Positions 47,795 to 60,748 of a DNA stretch of 64,000 bases are shown here, in pieces. Positions within the stretch are counted from its first letter, which is position 1. Every line of letters starts with the position of its first letter. The position numbers and the translations under genes are program-made. The stretch is from Piromyces finnis. Lineage: Eukaryota; Neocallimastigomycota; Neocallimastigomycetes; Neocallimastigales; Neocallimastigaceae. The stretch is taken from positions 186,001 to 250,000 of the forward strand of contig MCFH01000010.1 in assembly GCA_002104945.1 (NCBI GenBank), given 5' to 3'. The notes beneath the pieces were generated by a model that was given only the letters and a program-made list of their open reading frames with translations, was not told the origin of the DNA and did not search any database.

Positions 47795-49779
<1,985 letters not shown>

Positions 49780-50473
49780 GATTATATATAGATGTTAATA
49801 CGAAAATTAACTATTGAAATAATAATTTTAATTTAAAACAATTATTTTTAAATTTAAATTTTTGTATATTAAACTTTTTTTTAATAAAAATTAATGATTT
49901 ATCCAATCAATACTTTTATATGATTTAAAATTTTAAAAGAGGTGGGAAAAAGAAAGTAAACTAAATAGAAAGTAAAAAAAGAAAAAGAAAAAGAAATATA
50001 TACATATTTGGGATTAATTAAAATTTTAATGAGTAATTTGAAAGTCAATAAAGATTAATATTTATTTATATAATATTATTACTTTTCTTTTTCTTAAAAA
50101 ACATAAAATATCATTTTAATACAACTGGAAACTATCTTTTTTTTTTTTTTTATTATATAAAATTTGAATTTATTTTTAACACTTTATGTTTACACATTAT
50201 TAAATACTATTATTATTTAATATTATATATAATTTATTATTTAATTAATAGGTGCATGTTTTACTATAAGGCGTAATAATAATTTACATTTTATTTTTTA
50301 TTTCTATTATAAATTATGTTTTTTTTTTATTTGCATTTTGTATTTTTTTTTTTTTTATGTTACGTGATATATTATGAATACATAAAAATAAAAGCTTTTA
50401 TTATTATTATTATTATCTTGTTATATTTAGGAAGAAGAAAAAAGTTTAATTTAATAAAAGGATAGATCTTTTA
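49780..50473. other. Intergenic A/T, no gene seen
   Basis: Between the PPIL1-like start codon and the stop of SEC11 copy 2, both minus strand. It must contain the cyclophilin promoter; only T-runs and A/T-rich sequence are visible. Confidence 0.6.
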
Positions 50474-51981
50474 CTAATTCTTCTTTTCTTCTTTTTCATT
50501 AAGCATCATTAATGCCATTATAGCAAGCATAATGTATTTTAATTTTGGATAATCTGACATTATAATAGTGAAGTAACCTATGTATGGTAAATATCTATTG
50601 AAAATTATAGAATAAAAGATGAAATTATTAGGATCAAAATTAAATATTAGAAAAAATTATATATATTTAAATTTCTTTTATATTTAAGCTATTATTAATT
50701 ATTATCATCTATACTCTTAATATATATATATATATATTTAGTATCAGGATTAACCATTTTTCATTCTTTTATATATATATTTCAAAATTATCATTTCTTA
50801 AAACTATTTAAAATTAATATTAATTATTTTTTTTCTTTTAAAAATCTTACCCTTTAGCCTTTCCAACAATTTCAGATTTCTTAATCCATAATTGATTCTT
50901 GTTGTATAAAGCTCTGTCATCAACATTATTATTATCTCCCTTGGTTAAGATGAATTCTTCACCAGAAGCATCGCTTTTTTTTTTTTTAAAGTTTCATTTT
51001 TTTTGATTTTTTTTTTTATAAAATTGGATTTTCGAAAGTTATTAAATAAAAAAAAAAAATAAAACAAAAATATTCATGTATAATAATATGAGTGTGGGAT
51101 CATTTATTTATAAAGATAGTTTTATAAAATTTATAATAATAATAATGATAAAAAATGTAAAAACGTTACTCTTTATGAATTTTTAAGATTCTGTGAATAA
51201 TTGGAATATCTTTTCCTTCAATTTTGTAGACGACAATATCACCAGCAACAAATGGTTCATTTTTGAAATTACTTAAAAATATTAAATCACCACGAGAGAA
51301 AGCTGGTTCCATACTTTCACTATAGAATTATATATAATTCAAATTATTTTATTTATATGTTTATAATTTGAAATTGTTGTTTATTTTTAATTTTTCAAAT
51401 TTTTGTTGTATATTATATACATATATATTATAAACACATGTATATTTTAAGAAAATATATTGATAATGAATAAATTCCACATTGATAAATATTAATTTGT
51501 ATTTTTTTATTATGAAATTGAGATATGGTAATAATAAATATTTAAATATACATTGATAAAAATTAAATTAATTTTTTAAAAATAGATATAAAGATATAAT
51601 ATTGATAAATAATTAAATAGATTTTTTTCTATTTAGTCATTTAATTATGAGAAATTTATACCTTAAAACAACAACGATTGGACTTTCGACATTAGTAAGA
51701 ATACCTAAACCTTTCCACATCATTATTGCTGAAGCAGCAACCATAAGAATGTTTAAAATTTGGTGAGCGACCTATACATACATATTACAATTATTGTAAG
51801 TTTATTATCATCAATATTTTTTATACAAATATAGAAAAATTTGAATAATTAACAGTAAATTGAAAGAAATAAAAAAAAAAAATTGAACACTAAAGGTTTG
51901 TTTTTAAATTGATTTTTCAAATTCATTTTTAATATTTACTTCACGATAAGTCTTTCCTGGGAAAAGTGATTCAATTAACAT
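50474..51981 (-). CDS. SEC11: Signal peptidase complex catalytic subunit Sec11, copy 2
   Basis: Second complete Sec11 gene, 181 aa, five minus-strand exons (51981-51940, 51771-51662, 51319-51170, 50973-50851, 50594-50474). It starts [14 protein letters not shown]. The membrane helix is around [20 protein letters not shown]. Catalytic residues are intact: Ser53 in SESMEP, His93 in IPIIHRI, Asp119 in [10 protein letters not shown]. The C-terminus is [13 protein letters not shown], a hydrophobic helix and EKEEKKN. Internal exons of 110, 150 and 123 bp have exactly the lengths and phases found in copy 1, so the two arose by duplication of an intron-containing gene. This copy uses more C/G-ending codons, which may mean stronger expression (inference). 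Mammals also have two Sec11 paralogues (A and C); whether this pair is independent cannot be told here. Confidence 0.95.
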
Positions 51982-53389
51982 GCTGAAATTTTTTATTTAT
52001 CTTTTTATTTTATTTTTATTTTATTGAAACATATTGAAATATATGAATATAAAAATATAAATTTTCAAATTAATATCATATAAACATTTGATGGATAATA
52101 ATAAATAATAATATACATATTAAATCTTTTACTTTATTAAAAGCAAAAGATGTATGTTTTTATTATTCATATAAATAATATATACATTAATAAAATTATA
52201 TATAATGAGTATTACAGATATTTTATAAATTACCTTTTTAAAAAAAACTATTATTTATTAATCTTTAAAAAACCCCTAGTTGTTATATTTTATTATTACT
52301 GTTGTTTTTAACTCTTTTATTTTATTTTTTCTTTATTAATTTTTTTTGTTATTATTTTTATTTATTTATTCTCTAAAAAAATCTTTTCTTATTATTTAAA
52401 GTTTGGTTTATATGAAAATCGTAAATGTACTAAGATTATTGGTCAAAATATTTATTTTTATGATCGATATAAAAAAATAAGTTTGTAATATTTTTTTTAG
52501 TAGTATAATTTCTTTCTTTTCTTTTTTCTTTTTTCTTTTTTTTTTTTAAAAAAGTAAATATTGGCTGCATAATTTTTTTTTAAATAAAGAGTTAGACAAG
52601 CACAATTTTTAACATTGGAAAGAATTATACTTGGAATAATTGACTAGATACAATTAATATTTTTAAAGATTTTCATTTTCCAAGAAAAAATTATAATCAT
52701 TAAAAATATGAATTTTCTTCAATTCTAATGATATATTATGCTTGTTGATATTAATTGTTTTTTTTTTTTTTATTATTATTATTATTTTATTTTTATTTTA
52801 TATAGTTGTTTTTAAGATTTTAAATGGTTTATCAAAAATTCCTTTATTTGTAATAAAAAATAAAAAATTTATATAAAAGAACAAATTATAAATTTATTTC
52901 AATATAATAACAACAATCATTAAAGTTAGAATAATATAATATAGTCTTAATTTGGTAATTATTATTAATAAATATTATACTATATTCCTCAAAAAACTAA
53001 CACTGTATTTCCATATAAAACTTGTAACTAATTTTTTTATGAAATTTTTGAATTTGACCAAAATAAAAGATCATAAACTTAAATAATTATCACTATATTC
53101 ATGGAATGAAAATAATGTTAAAAAATTATTATATGATGTTTATATAGAATTTAAATACTAATAAAAATTTATAATATTACTAATATTAAACTTTAATTAA
53201 TAAAATTATAATGTTTCTTAAAATAATCGTAAAGTATAACTAATTAACCTTAGCCATACATTTTAGTATGAAAAATTGTAAATGTATTATTAAAATCCTT
53301 GTAATTACCTTTTTTAATAAACATAATTAATAAATTTTATAAAACATAAATATATTTTTTCAATATGTTCTAAGTATTTAATTCAAATA

Positions 53390-53713
53390 GGCAGTTTTCT
53401 CCGTTACAAGTGGTTTTTCCTCTGAAGTTTAGATTATTCGTAGGAAGGGGTATCAATAAATTCACAGATTACTAACTATGATCTTTGAGGGTTGTTTTCA
53501 TTGTTAACTATCCTTCGCTAATAAAGGTTCAAGGAGATCACTGGTGTTGATAGCTCGGTTTTGTGTAAAAGGATCGTTAAGAGCCATAGGTCATTTCATA
53601 TTAGCCCTGCCAGAGGGGTGATTGTGCCGACGTACAATAATGTATATTCACATACCATATATAACTCAGGGGGTTAGACGAAAATATATGGAAGTCTTAA
53701 AAAAAAACCATAC
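53390..53713 (+). ncRNA. Possible RNA polymerase III transcript, family unknown
   Basis: A ~310-bp island with far more G/C than any other non-coding stretch here, stop codons in all frames, and sharp edges. On the plus strand it ends just before a T15 run (53714-53728), as pol III genes do. Complementary pairs: CCATATAT 53655-53662 with ATATATGG 53684-53691; CCCT 53605-53608 with AGGG 53614-53617; GCTC 53553-53556 with GAGC 53581-53584; TTCCT near 53417 with AGGAA near 53442. I compared it from memory with 7SL, RNase P, RNase MRP, U1-U6 and U3 motifs and found no convincing match. A GGTTCAAG string at 53526 partly resembles an internal B box. Confidence 0.45.
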
Positions 53714-53728
53714 TTTTTTTTTTTTTTT
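53714..53728 (+). terminator. T15 run, possible pol III terminator
   Basis: Uninterrupted run of 15 T directly after the GC-richer island. T-runs are common in this genome, so its position is suggestive, not decisive. Confidence 0.35.
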
Positions 53729-54048
53729 GAATTGACAAAAATAAGAAAAAACATATTAATTATATTTTATCATCATTTATTTATTAAATATTCATTTTAT
53801 TCATTTAATTTAAATTTGGTGACATTTTATTAAATAAATATAATTTTAAATTTTTTATTATTGTATTACTTAATATTACATTATTATATATTACGTTTAT
53901 CAATGTATGATCCATAATTTTCATTATTATTATTATTTTTTTTTAAAAAAAAAGCTTGTTAATTAAAACGATTTTATAAAAAGATTATAAAATATTTTAT
54001 GAAAGAAAATGAAAAAAAAAAATATATATAATTTTTATAATTCCTTAT

Positions 54049-54543
54049 TTAATATAAAACTTCATATTCGTCATCATCTGCCCAAGATCCTAAACATTCA
54101 CTAGGTCCAACATATAATAAAGTTTCATTTCTAAGAATGATATCAATTCCATGTTCTGGTTCCCAACTACATAGACCAGCAATAGTATATCCAATATCAT
54201 TCTTTTTTTCCTTTGGTTTTTCATATATTATTAGTTCCGGTTGTGAAATATATTTTAGAATATCTCTTCCAGAAACATCTTTTGGAACTTTTTTATTTAT
54301 TTCTTTAACAAATTCATCATTCCATTCACTTAACATGTATTGATGATATGCTGAAATTCTTTCACAAATTTTATTAATTAATTTTTCATCAAGATTAGTA
54401 AGATGATTAGCACATTTCTCAGCATATACAAGGTCAGCATCTTCCTCAATAGTAACCGTAATATCTTTTTCCAGGAATGGACAATATATCAAGCCATTTA
54501 AAAAATATTCATTTTTTTTTGTAATATCTCTAATTAATGTCAT
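54049..54543 (-). CDS. Bacterial-type DUF6985-like protein
   Basis: Intronless, 164 aa, starting MTLIRDITKKNEYFLNG. The C-terminal block YTIAGLCSWEPEHGIDIILR followed by NETLLYVGPSE is the pattern I associate with the DUF6985 group (small cytoplasmic bacterial proteins with a CxWexehGl motif and a following VG). The N-terminal part, LIYCPFLEKDITVTIEEDAD, fits the same group's beta-rich start, and a helical middle follows (EKLINKICERISAYHQYML). No signal peptide or membrane segment. The biochemical function of the family is unknown to me. Codon usage is as A/T-rich as the host, so if it was acquired from bacteria it has been resident for long. Coding status is secure from composition; family assignment is moderate. 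Confidence 0.75.
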   Translation of the reverse strand: MTLIRDITKKNEYFLNGLIYCPFLEKDITVTIEEDADLVYAEKCANHLTNLDEKLINKICERISAYHQYMLSEWNDEFVKEINKKVPKDVSGRDILKYISQPELIIYEKPKEKKNDIGYTIAGLCSWEPEHGIDIILRNETLLYVGPSECLGSWADDDEYEVLY

Positions 54544-55276
54544 TTTTTTTTAGTTTTTATATATAATAATTTGTATTATTCTTGATGAATATTTTTTAAT
54601 TAATGGTAAAAAATAAAAAGGAATTATATATCAAATGATAGTTAATGAAATTATTTAGTTTTAAACAATTTTTTATTTCTTTTAAAGTAATAATAATAAG
54701 AAGAAGAATAGTAAGTCGTATATATATATATTTTTAATTTCTTATTTTAAAACTAAATTATGAATGAATTCATATATTCATTAAGTATACATAAACATGA
54801 ATAAAGTTTAAAACTTTTATTTTATTATTTAAAAAAGAAAAGTAAAGAATATTTTTAATAATTAAAGTATTTTCGGTTAATTTCTTTTTAAATAACCAGT
54901 TTTATAAATAAATGAAAATAGTTATTTAATTCATTCTATTTCTTCTAAAACAGAATTTATTACCTTTATACTCTAAAAACTTTAATGAATAACTAGTATT
55001 AATAGTAGCTTTCTTACTTTAATTAAAATTACTAGAATACATTATACCCAATTTTTATTCATTTGTGTTAAACATATTTTTTTTAATTTTTATTTTTACT
55101 TTTTATAGCATGTATTATAATTTTAATTAAATTAATAATAAAGCTTAAAATATTTGATGCTATTAAGAAAAAACAAACAAACTAGTACTTAATTTTATTA
55201 AATTGATTAAAACAATTATCCATTCATGGATAAATGAAATAATGAAAAAAAAACCCTTTAAGAAAAACACTATCTT

Positions 55277-56196
55277 ACTATTACTATTACTATTTTACTA
55301 TTTTTACTATTACTATTACTATTACTTTACTATTACTATTTTTACTATTACTTTACTATTACTATTACTATTACTATTTATTATTTACTATTACTATTAC
55401 TATTACTATTACTATTACTATTACTATTACTATTATATTACTATTACTATTACTATTACTATTACTATTACTATTACTATTACTATTACTATTACTATTA
55501 CTATTACTATTACTATTACTATTACTATTACTATTACTATTACTATTACTATTACTATTACTATTACTATTACTTTACTATTACTATTACTATTACTATT
55601 ACTATTACTATTACTATTACTATTACTATTACTATTACTATTACTATTACTATTACTATTACTATTACTATTACTATTACTATTACTATTACTATTACTA
55701 TTACTATTACTATTACTATTACTATTACTATTACTATTACTATTACTATTACTATTACTATTACTATTACTATTACTATTACTATTACTATTACTATTAC
55801 TATTACTATTACTATTACTATTACTTTACTATTACTATTACTATTACTATTACTATTACTATTACTATTACTATTACTATTACTATTACTATTACTATTA
55901 CTATTACTATTACTATTACTATTACTATTACTATTACTATTACTATTACTATTACTATTACTATTACTATTACTATTACTATTACTATTACTATTACTAT
56001 TACTATTACTATTACTATATATTACTATTACTATTACTATTACTATTACTATTACTATTACTATTACTATTACTATTACTATTACTATTACTATTACTAT
56101 TACTATTACTATTACTATTACTTTACTATTACTATTACTATTACTATTACTATTACTATTACTTTGACTATTACTATTACTATTACTATTACTATT
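55277..56196. repeat. Large hexanucleotide array (TTACTA)n, ~0.9 kb
   Basis: Roughly 150 copies of a six-base unit readable as TTACTA or ACTATT. Its left ~150 bp is irregular (TTTACTA and TTTTTACTA variants), and single-unit length variants recur at about 55573, 55823, 56017, 56120 and 56162. Plus-strand frames read as blocks of Leu, Tyr or Ile-Thr that switch at each irregular unit; this is not a protein. Confidence 0.97.
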
Positions 56197-57676
56197 GTGA
56201 AATAAATTTAATTAATAAATAATTTTATTAATAAAGTTAACAAAGAGAAAAAGTTACATTGTAAATATTACAGTCATATAATGTGATGTGATATACGTTT
56301 CTTTTATGTTGTAGCAATTTAATATTATTTTATTTATAATTTATTATATTAGATGAATATATTTTATTATTTCATTCTTCTAACAATTTCACTTCTTTAA
56401 TTATTATATTTAATTATTAATTATAAAGCCTCTTCTAATGAATTATTGAGCATGAATGGTATAGGAATGAATAAATATTAATATATAATATTAATATATG
56501 AGAATGTAATGAAATATGTACATCTATTCTATAATTAATATATAACTAATGTATTATAATATACATCAATTATATTATTATTATTATTATGAAATATTTG
56601 ATATAAATTTTTAAATCTGAAATTGAATATTTTAAATAATAAAAATTATTTTAAATAGGACTAAAGGGTAGCTAGACATATGAGTTTCATATCATAAAAT
56701 AAAAAAAATAAAAACTAACAATCCCTAAAACAAGTAGACATTACGTTTACAACACTTTTAATACATTTTTATAAGTTAACCACGTGTACACATAAATATA
56801 TGATATAAAAAATAAAATTATGTGTCCATAGATGTTCAAAACTATTACTATTATTGGTGTGAAAAGTAATTTTCATAATTACAATTTTTAATGTTTATTG
56901 ATTATTTTTAGCCATGCCCATGATTGCCATAATTTAATCTATTTATTTAAATTGAAAAAAAAATTAATTTAATAATTTTTTATGGAATGGCTCATTTATC
57001 CTTTTTCTTTATGTTGTCTTTTAATATATACAAATAAGGAAATTTTTTATAAAAAAAAACATCCCAAAAAAGTTTTAAATTTTTGGTATATCAATAAAAA
57101 TTAACAACTAAATAAATGTTTTTTTTTTTTTTTTTTTTTTTTGAATGAAGAATACTTTTTTTTTTTTTTTATATAAAAAATACAAAAACAAGACTGAATT
57201 TATAAAGTTTTAATTATTGAATAATGTTTAATTATTATTATCATTATTCTTATTATTCAAGAAAAATAATATGAATAAATAGTAATAAATAGTAAAATAT
57301 TAATGGATTAAATTGAATAAAATATTTTAAGATTTATCTATAAATTAATTAAATAATAAATTAAAATGTTACTTAAATATTTAAATGATGAAACAGATAA
57401 AATAATAAAATTCATATTAATTATTAATAATTATTATTATTTTTACTATAAATAAGATTAAATATTATTTGTATCATAAATTATAATTATTATCTCTTAA
57501 TACCAACTCTTATTACTTTTACTATTATATTTTATATATTCTATAATCTATGTTATTATTACACTATGCTATTATTATTCTATATTATTTAGGTGTCAAG
57601 CAAACAATAAATTATATACTTTATTAGCGATTAATTTAGGTTTTATAATTTCGTCAATTTTATAAATATAATTTAG

Positions 57677-58002
57677 GATAAAGAACTACTATTGTTACAT
57701 TTTATTATTCAAACTACATGTATTTTATATTTTATTGTGGCTTAAATATGCATTGAATATATTGAATACATTACATACAACTGCGTTTCAATATATTTCA
57801 ATACATATGACATAACGTTTCAAATATTCTAGCATTTCCCCTTAAACCTAGTTTTTCTACTAATTTATGATAAAGAACATGTTACATTCTATTCAAACTA
57901 CATGTACTTATACATTTGCATTGTGGCTTAAATATTTATTTGAATATAGTATATACAAATACATTTTAATACATGTGTCATAACGTTTCATATATCCTAA
58001 CA
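57677..58002. repeat. Diverged direct duplication of ~150 bp
   Basis: Copy one 57677-57832 and copy two 57869-58002 share the ordered strings GATAAAGAAC, GTTACATT, TTCAAACTACATGTA, TTGTGGCTTAAATAT, AATACAT and CATAACGTTTCA, with indels between them. This looks like an old tandem duplication or two copies of a small element. Confidence 0.75.
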
Positions 58003-58106
58003 AATTAACAGGATTAAATTGTATTTTCCAGTTCAGTTTGTTCAGTTTGTTATTTCTTCTATCAAAGGATGATATATTAACCATTATACTTTAAATATAT
58101 TGGTAT

Positions 58107-58302
58107 AATTTTAATTTCTATCAAGAAACAATAAAAGTATATTAAATAATATATTATAAAATAAAGGAATGTATATATTAAAATATATTATAAATATATT
58201 TATTAATTTTAATTTCTATCAAGAAATAATAAAAGTATATTAAATAATATATTATAAAATAAAGGAATGTATATATTAAAATATATTATAAATATATTTA
58301 TA
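58107..58302. repeat. 98-bp tandem duplication
   Basis: Two adjacent copies of a 98-bp A/T-rich unit starting AATTTTAATTTCTATCAAGAA. They differ, as far as I can see, at one base (AAACAATAAAAG versus AAATAATAAAAG), so the duplication is recent or homogenised. Confidence 0.9.
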
Positions 58303-59516
58303 TTTAATTTATATAAATTAAATAGCATAAGGCTTGATATAAAGGCTTGATTTTTTTATATCTATGATTTATTATTCATTTATTTTTTAATTATTTTGTA
58401 ATTTATTATTATATTAGAATATATTACAAATTAAATATTTAAATTGATTAATTATTAAAGTTTTTATTTCTAATAGATTATTTATATTAATAATTTGTTC
58501 CTGACTTAATTACAAAACATAAAATCAAAATAATATATTTATGGTATAATATATAATAATAAATATGGATATATTATTGAGTATTTATTTTCATATATTA
58601 TTAAAAAGTATCATTTTTTTGTGGTTAGAATCATCTGAAAATTTTGAAATTTTTTTAAACAATAATATATAGATTATATTTTATTTTATATTGTATGTCT
58701 CATTGATTTCATATATTACAATTAATTTAAATATACGGATTTAATTATATTGAGTTATATTAAAAGAAATTAAAACTTTAAAAATAAAAATAAAAACAAG
58801 CAAAATAGAATAAAAAAAAATGAAAAAATAAATATTAAAAAATTGATGATTGAAAAAAAGGTTATTCAATAGAAAAATTTCAAAATTTTATTTATTTTTA
58901 GTTTTCCTATTTAAATAATAAAATAGTATCAAAAAAGGTAAAAGAAAAAAAAATAATTTAAAAATATTTATTCCATTGAATTTTTATTTTAATAGAGTAA
59001 AAATAATAAATTAGAAAAAGAAAGGTAGTGTATTAAAGTAAAAAGAAGAAATATATAAAAAGTTAAAATAATAAAAAAGGAAATTGTATTACTCATTGGA
59101 AGTATAAATTATATAAAAGTGTTCAAAAAGTATATATTTTTTAATAAGATAGCAAAGTTATTGTAACTAAATAGAAGCATAAAACTTGTTTTATTAAGGA
59201 AAAAACTCGATGAAATAATAATAGCAATAATTATCAAAAAAAAAAAAAAGATAAATAATAAAAACTTTGCATATCGGAGTGTTAAAAAAAGAACATCTAA
59301 ACAATATAAATTGTTAAAATGATGAAGAAAAAAAAAAAAAACTTTTTTTGTGAAATAAAAATAAATATAAAAGTTTTATTAACCTTATTTTTTATATCTT
59401 TATATTTTAATAGGTTTATACCTTTACAGAAAAAAACTATTTTCATTTTTTTTTACTTCATATATTTTTTTTGATATATATATATCAAATATTTTCATAA
59501 ATAATTTTATACTGTC

Positions 59517-59723
59517 ATGGATGACTTACAAAATCATTTTCAATCCTTATCTTTAAATGCTATGCCAATACCAATGATACCAAAGGAAACTACTTCTCCT
59601 TCACCAAATTTCCTTCCTTCTTGTGCTAGCCCATTCTGTCAATATAATTATGAATTATATCCCATGGTTGGAAGACAACAAATAAATTCTGACTACATAG
59701 ATAATAGTATGGATATGTCATAA
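59517..59723 (+). CDS. Small hypothetical protein, 68 aa
   Basis: Single open frame starting MDDLQNHFQSLSLNAMPIPM and ending DYIDNSMDMS. It contains Pro, Cys, Gly, Ser and Gln in proportions unlike random A/T translation, and the DNA is visibly richer in G/C precisely across the frame. No signal peptide or membrane helix. Two cysteines flank SPF (CASPFC). The family is not recognised. It could be a complete small protein or the last exon of a gene whose earlier exons I cannot see; the clean ATG preceded by pure A/T favours the former. Confidence 0.5.
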   Translation: MDDLQNHFQSLSLNAMPIPMIPKETTSPSPNFLPSCASPFCQYNYELYPMVGRQQINSDYIDNSMDMS

Positions 59724-60748
59724 TAGATAACATCATAGATGAATGAATAACCTTTTTTTTATAAAAAAAAAAGGTATAGCTAATGCCTATTACTTTATAT
59801 TAGTATCGAAAAGAAAAAAATTAAAAAAAAAAAAATTTTTTTTTTTTAATTAAAATAATATCACTTAAAAATGTATATAAAAATAAATATCGAAAAAATA
59901 ATAGATAAAGAAAATAGAAAATATTTATATATATTTATATTATCTCTATCATTATTTTGAAACTTTTCAAATTATCTAATCATCCTATAAACTATCATCA
60001 TTATCTTTTTTATATTTTTAAAAAAAATATATATATATAAATAGATATATATTATTTTAAACTTTTAAAAAAAAAAAAGATTTTTCCTCTTTTTTTTTTT
60101 TTGTAATACACGTTTTAACAAATAATAAAAATTAAAATAAAAATTATATATTTTAAAAAAGTTTTTTTTTTTTTTAAAAATTTCTTTGTAGAAAAAATTT
60201 AATTTTTTCTTTTTTTTCTTCTTGTAAAAACATAATAGGATACACAAAATTCTTATCATATACATTATGCGTCGTCATTTTTGTTAAATTATATTTTATA
60301 AATAGGCTTTATTAAATTATGTATTAAAAACTAAAAATAAATTTATTTTAAATAAATTACAAAAAAAAAAATATTAAATATGTAAGATATAAATTGAATA
60401 AAAAATGGATGTAGTAATTTAATAAAATTCTTTGTTATTATTATATATATATATAAAAAAATAAACAATAATAATAATAATAATTATTAATTATATAGAT
60501 ACAGATATTTTGTGGGGTTATTTCTGCTTTCTTTTTCTTTTTTTTTTTTTTTTTATTATTTTAATTTTAACAATGTGTTTCGTTATTTTGGTTTTAAAAC
60601 TTTTTATCATTACTATTGTTTTACACTATTTATTAAAACTTTAGTATTGGAATTAAAACACTTTAAAAGTTCTTTACTGGTGGAAAACGTTTAGGCGATA
60701 TAATATAACCAATATTCAAATAATCACAATAATAAAAAAAAAAAGGTA
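59724..60748. other. Convergent intergenic region, no gene seen
   Basis: Between the small ORF (+) and the PP1 regulatory subunit stop (-). Poly-A and poly-T runs dominate; open frames here have repeat-like Phe/Lys composition. Confidence 0.6.

Larger units (their letters stand above)
51982..54048. other. Intergenic region containing a GC-richer island
   Basis: Mostly A/T. The exception is about 53385-53700, which is listed as a possible RNA gene. No protein-coding frame of normal composition was found. Confidence 0.55.
54544..59516. other. 5-kb gene-poor region with repeats
   Basis: No protein gene recognised. It holds the large (TTACTA)n array (55277-56196), a diverged ~150-bp duplication (57677-57832 and 57869-58002) and a nearly perfect 98-bp tandem duplication (58107-58302). 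The stretch 56640-56870 is slightly more complex A/T sequence without an open frame. Confidence 0.55.

Noticed and set aside
55203-56222. 339-codon open frame of poly-Leu, poly-Tyr and Ile-Thr blocks
   Set aside because: It is the translation of the (TTACTA)n array; residue type switches exactly where the repeat slips.
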